This document shows positions 21,211 to 24,690 of a DNA stretch of 24,690 nt, piece by piece; position 1 is the first letter of the stretch, and every line of letters starts with the position of its first letter. This DNA comes from Dimorphilus gyrociliatus. Lineage: Eukaryota; Annelida; Polychaeta; Dinophilidae. Made by a program: the position numbers and the translations under genes. The notes beneath the pieces are model-generated. The model had not been told where the DNA came from and did not search any database. It saw nothing but the letters and a program-made list of their open reading frames with translations. The DNA lies in the NCBI GenBank assembly GCA_904063045.1, contig CAJFCJ010000002.1:1235985-1260674 (forward strand). The letters run 5' to 3'.

Positions 21211-21712
21211 TTTTTTTGTCTATAAATGCGGGTTCCTGTTTAGTGTTTTCAGTGTAATTACTTTATTATACAATTAACGAGGCGGATAGAGGCGGATGCG
21301 AATCGTCTATTACGCAAACATCGTTTAAAACATTTGCTTGACGCGTAGAAGCTTTGAAAGTGAATTATAGATGAGGGCATTCTCTTTCTAATGTTTTAGG
21401 TCGATTTTTGAAGAGCGCGCCTTCGCATCGATCCAACTTGTCGCCGGCGTTCGATATCGTTAAAAATCGAAGGCAGTTGAGAGAATATCGACGTAAGACG
21501 TAAAAGAAATGTTTGTTTCGTTGAGATCGAATTGTTTGAAATTGGAATTTTCTACTGCGCTATATACATATCGACTGACGCCGTCGATTGATTTTGTTGC
21601 TGGACGCAAGCGTTTCTTATATAGTATATTATAATGTATAAGCGTCTTATGATACACAGTTATAAAATATGCAGAGATAGAAGACAAACCAAAAAAAGAT
21701 TGTCATGACGAC

Positions 21713-21877
21713 TAATTAGAAAACGAAATGAGGTTTCGACACAATACTCGTCTAATTATGCACTTTGGACTTGCCCGTCTCTCGACGCGGCCAGTCCGTT
21801 AACTAATTACTTATTACTCATTAGCCTACTTTTTCGTCTCTCTAATTTGAAAAGGAATCGGCGAGGTCGGTTAATTA
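21713..21877. promoter_or_regulatory. Cluster of four TAATTA homeodomain-type sites
   Basis: TAATTA at 21713, 21753, 21804 and 21872, in non-repeat DNA of moderate GC. This is denser than base composition predicts. Confidence 0.35.
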
Positions 21878-22576
21878 GACAAACTAGCCTCAATATTCGT
21901 ATAAGGCCACGCGCAGAAATATATTAATTGATTGATCTTTTCAGATCAAAAAAGCTTGTAAAGAATTTGCGTGATGCGATGTATCTGATTCGAATATAAG
22001 CGCACGCGTAATATTCTTCTTCAGATAAATAAAGGAAAGAGTTTAAGAAAAAATGAAGAATGCGCGCATAAATACGACATTATCTGCAGCGATCTATCAT
22101 CGGACTGCGTACGATTTTTGCAGTAGAGGCTTTGGACGTCTGCAAACACTAGCACGGCTCAAATTGTTCCATATTTATGGAAAGCTGCGCAAATAGAACT
22201 AGTTTTCAAATGTCAAAAGTTTGCTGATAAACTCCTCTCGTATTTTTTCCCAATACGCTGGTGCGCGCTTATGAAATTGCAGTTGTCAACTGGCTATTGC
22301 CGTATAAAATATCGATTTGAGCCTGCCAACTGCACTCGCATTTCGTAATAAGCTATATCTTAATCGACTAGGAGCGAGACGCGAGCGCCGTATAATTATA
22401 ATATACAAGACGATATATATTTTTTATTTTCTTTTGAAATTCTCTCTTTTTTTTCCAACATTTATATTTACTTCCAACTTTTGTAGCCTTGTGACTGATT
22501 GTATTATATTATGTTCATTATGTATTTATGTAGTATAATTTATACATGTGTAAATATAAATTAGTATAGTTTTAGT

Positions 22577-22672
22577 TTGTATATAAATGTATATATATAT
22601 ATATATATAAATTCACGCATATATATATATATATATATATATATTCTTTTTTATTTATTTATATATATATAT
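22577..22672. repeat. Compound (TA)n microsatellite
   Basis: Three TA runs with short unique spacers. Confidence 0.8.
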
Positions 22673-22740
22673 TGAGAAACGACTTGCCGTCGGCCGTCAG
22701 TTTTTGCGGGTGAGATTGAGTTTAAAATGAATGTGAAAGA

Positions 22741-22755
22741 GTTACCATGGTGATC
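22741..22755. repeat. Near-X-box GTTACCATGGTGATC, copy 1
   Basis: One mismatch from the X-box consensus when read on the minus strand (ATCACCATGGTAAC). The same 15-mer recurs exactly at 23865. Confidence 0.5.
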
Positions 22756-23797
22756 AATCTATTTTGTAATTTGTTGCCGCCACTGCAACGCCGCTGCATT
22801 TTTTTTCCATTTTCCAGTTTTGACCGCCCCATTTTGATATATTAACAAAATTAACGTGCTATCTGCCGGTCGTAATTAAGATTTCTAGAGAAGTTCCGTA
22901 TATCTGTTGCGCTGCCTCGGGCCATAAAAGTTCATTCTCTCAATTAGCGCGTGGGCCATAATTCATCAAGAAATTTCTTTTTTCTTTTTTTGTTTATTTC
23001 ACGGACCCATCGAATAAAACGTTATGATGCGCCTATCGAATTAATTTGATAAATGTCGAATTTATTCTGCTTTAAGAAGGCAGTAAGTGTGAATGATGGG
23101 CGTTCGTTAAAGAGAAATAGAATATAGGAGTTAGAAGAAAAACGAGATTGGAATGAAAGCGGCGTAATCGCATTGTGTAAATCATTTTAATGCCACATTC
23201 GAACGACGCTATATGTACTTTTTCTTGTATAATTTTTTTTCTTCTTTCTATCCTTCTTTATATAACTTTATATTAGTTTTCCATACTATAGCATAAGTTT
23301 ATTACGGAACACTTAATAGCCACTGACAAGTCGGGTATTTGCCTTTAACATATCGGTTCAGGCATAGACTATAGTTAGAAACGAGAGGTGGCGCCAAACA
23401 ACGATATTCCTATCACGGTTCATAATTAGACAGAACATACAATTTGGCATCTTTGTGTTAATGAGGCGAACGTAAAAGAATAGAACGGTTGAAAGGGAGT
23501 GCGACCTTGCGGAAAACGTCTCGCACGCAAAAAGAAAAGAAAACACTTGGACTATCAAGATGCGAAATTAATTTAACGTGTATTCAGAAAAAAAAACAAT
23601 ATATTTACATATATTTGTATTACATCTTTTGTTCTTAATAGAAACGGGACGTTTGTATTAAAGATCGGTTAACTCGAACGTACATAATCGAAACACGCAC
23701 GAATTGAAAAGATAATGAAGGGAAAGCGGTTAGGTGCATGTAATGATTTTGGCATTCAACTGCAAGTGATTTACGATCCGCAATAAAAAGCGAAGGC

Positions 23798-23912
23798 CTA
23801 TTTAAGAGCAGCAATATCGCCATAGACACCACTCGCCTCTGCATCCTTCAAAATATGATTGTGCGTTACCATGGTGATCTCATGCAGCGCACCGCTCTGT
23901 CCAAAGGTCATA
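23798..23912 (-). CDS. Possible last coding exon of an unidentified minus-strand gene (partial)
   Basis: After a good acceptor (AAAATTTTGCAG|T) at 23913, one frame stays open for 37 codons to TAG 23800-23798. It reads MTFGQSGALHEITMVTHNH, then a segment ending GDIAALK. Codon choice is mixed and protein-like, the composition is balanced, and the other two frames stop at once or within 11 codons. The intron phase would be 2, with the shared codon ending in T. No upstream exon with the matching phase was found in 23.9-24.69 kb; it may lie outside the window. I do not recognise the family. It could also be a free-standing 37-residue ORF. Confidence 0.3.
23865..23879. repeat. Near-X-box GTTACCATGGTGATC, copy 2
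   Basis: Exact copy of 22741-22755. It lies inside the candidate terminal exon, encoding part of EITMVT on the minus strand. Confidence 0.5.
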
Positions 23913-23966
23913 CTGCAAAATTTTGTTGCGGCGCCGACGCTTTTTAACTTCGATTTTTGCGCGCAC

Positions 23967-23990
23967 GACGACGTCGTCGACGACGTCGAC
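23967..23990. repeat. Overlapping CpG palindromes (GACGACGTCGTC, GTCGTCGACGAC)
   Basis: Two 12-bp perfect palindromes overlap at 23967-23978 and 23973-23984, followed by more GACGTCGAC units. It is the most CpG-dense spot in the window, just upstream of the 23912 exon. Confidence 0.65.
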
Positions 23991-24457
23991 GGGCGCGTAA
24001 AGATCGATTGAAAAGAATATTTTATATATGTACGCATTTGTATAAGAAGAGGGAGAAGGAAAATTCGATATAGCCTCTTTTGAGAATCGAGTGGGTTTTG
24101 AAAAACGGGCGCCATATCGATTTTTGGCATGTAATGACTAGTTTAGAATGCCTAATGACGTCGTTGGAAATGACGCCTTTCAGGCTGTTGCTCGCCACTA
24201 TATACAATCGTGCATTCAAAATTCATATTAAACGAACATCGAACGTCGCCTTTGAAAAACGGTTTTGTTCGCGATTGTTTTGAATGCCTGCATAATTTAT
24301 GCGTTTTGAAAATGTATCGACGACCCGTTCGTTCTGCTCGCATAAAAAAGAACAAAGCCCGAAACGTTGCAACGCAATATAAGCGAAAGGATGAAATGAG
24401 TTTTGAGATAAACGACCGACATAAAATGGTGATTTGAGTGTGTCAAAGCTATTTTAC

Positions 24458-24545
24458 TCAAACAATCGCTGCCCATCTTGCGTTTCCCCGGCAACCGATT
24501 GCCCCGCTCCTCTCCTCGTGTCATCTTGTCTTTCTCAGAGCTCAT
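24458..24545 (-). CDS. Weak candidate first exon of a minus-strand gene (partial)
   Basis: ATG 24545 opens MSSEKDKMTRGEERG, a charged and GC-richer stretch of 29 codons, up to a donor-like TTTGA|GTAAAA (exon end 24458, phase 1). Beyond the donor the frame becomes AT-rich and loses protein character. An X-box variant (24482-24495) lies inside it. The phase does not match the 23912 acceptor, so a middle exon would be needed to join them. Confidence 0.18.
24482..24495. promoter_or_regulatory. X-box variant GTTTCCCCGGCAAC
   Basis: Both half-sites intact (GTTTCC and GGCAAC), with CC in place of the central AT. Confidence 0.5.
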
Positions 24546-24690
24546 TATTTTTTGTTTTCAAAAATCTATATCTGTATATAATAATATATACCACTTGTAC
24601 ACGCACATAAGCGCACATTTTTTGTTTATTTATTTATTTATATATACAGTATATATTCCACTTACACTTACGAGCATATATATATATATA

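Larger units (their letters stand above)
16459..23797. other. 7.3-kb region with no supported gene
   Basis: Open frames here are under 105 codons, mostly start at non-ATG codons or run into repeats, and show no family features or paired splice sites. It alternates TA microsatellites (18948-19045, 19414-19510, 21108-21210, 22577-22672) with GC-richer, CpG-containing patches. It holds one X-box (18768), a near-X-box (22741), one TCACGTGA (19634), a palindromic CRE TGACGTCA (18519), a CT-rich run (about 17428-17452) and four TAATTA sites at 21713-21877. It looks like regulatory or intergenic DNA. Confidence 0.6.

Noticed and set aside
1-24690. tRNA, rRNA, snRNA, CRISPR or transposon features
   Set aside because: No A/B-box pairs with cloverleaf, no regular repeat-spacer array, and no transposase or reverse-transcriptase motifs or terminal repeats were seen by eye. 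A covariance-model scan would be the decisive test.

Overview
This is AT-rich animal nuclear DNA, not bacterial or viral. It has spliced genes with GT-AG introns, long (TA)n microsatellites, homopolymer A/T tracts, and two protein families that point to a metazoan: a large multi-C2H2 zinc-finger protein and a CAAP1 homologue. CpG dinucleotides are common outside the repeats, which suggests a genome with little or no CpG methylation decay, as in many invertebrates. I cannot name the phylum from the sequence.

Layout. Positions 1-2307 are repeat-rich flank, probably including the 3' UTR of the first gene. Positions 2308-5511 (minus strand) hold nearly all the coding sequence of a 1035-residue zinc-finger protein. 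It has one 3004-nt exon segment, a 96-nt intron and a 191-nt terminal coding exon. Its 5' UTR is spliced at 5533, and the most likely first exon lies about 5.1 kb upstream, ending at 10642. Positions 10999-16458 (plus strand) hold a compact four-coding-exon CAAP1 homologue of 152 residues, with a noncoding first exon ending at 10790. The two genes therefore appear to be head to head and to share a promoter at about 10.64-10.79 kb. Positions 16459-23797 contain no gene I can support. At 23798-23912 (minus) there is a possible last coding exon of an unidentified gene, and at 24458-24545 (minus) a weaker possible first exon.

The most interesting signal is not a gene. Introns and intergenic DNA from 10 to 24.5 kb carry at least seven near-perfect palindromic RFX-type X-boxes (GTNNYY-AT-RRNAAC and spacer variants), four of them in the 4.45-kb CAAP1 intron. 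They also carry two copies of a near-X-box 15-mer. The wider noncoding DNA has six copies of the palindromic E-box TCACGTGA. Both motifs are far more frequent than base composition predicts and neither occurs in the coding exons. One X-box sits with an E2F-like site directly upstream of a 62-residue ORF nested in the CAAP1 intron.

The two genes probably act in different processes. The zinc-finger protein is an inferred nuclear DNA or chromatin binder. The CAAP1 family is linked to restraint of caspase activation. Nothing visible connects them beyond the shared promoter region.
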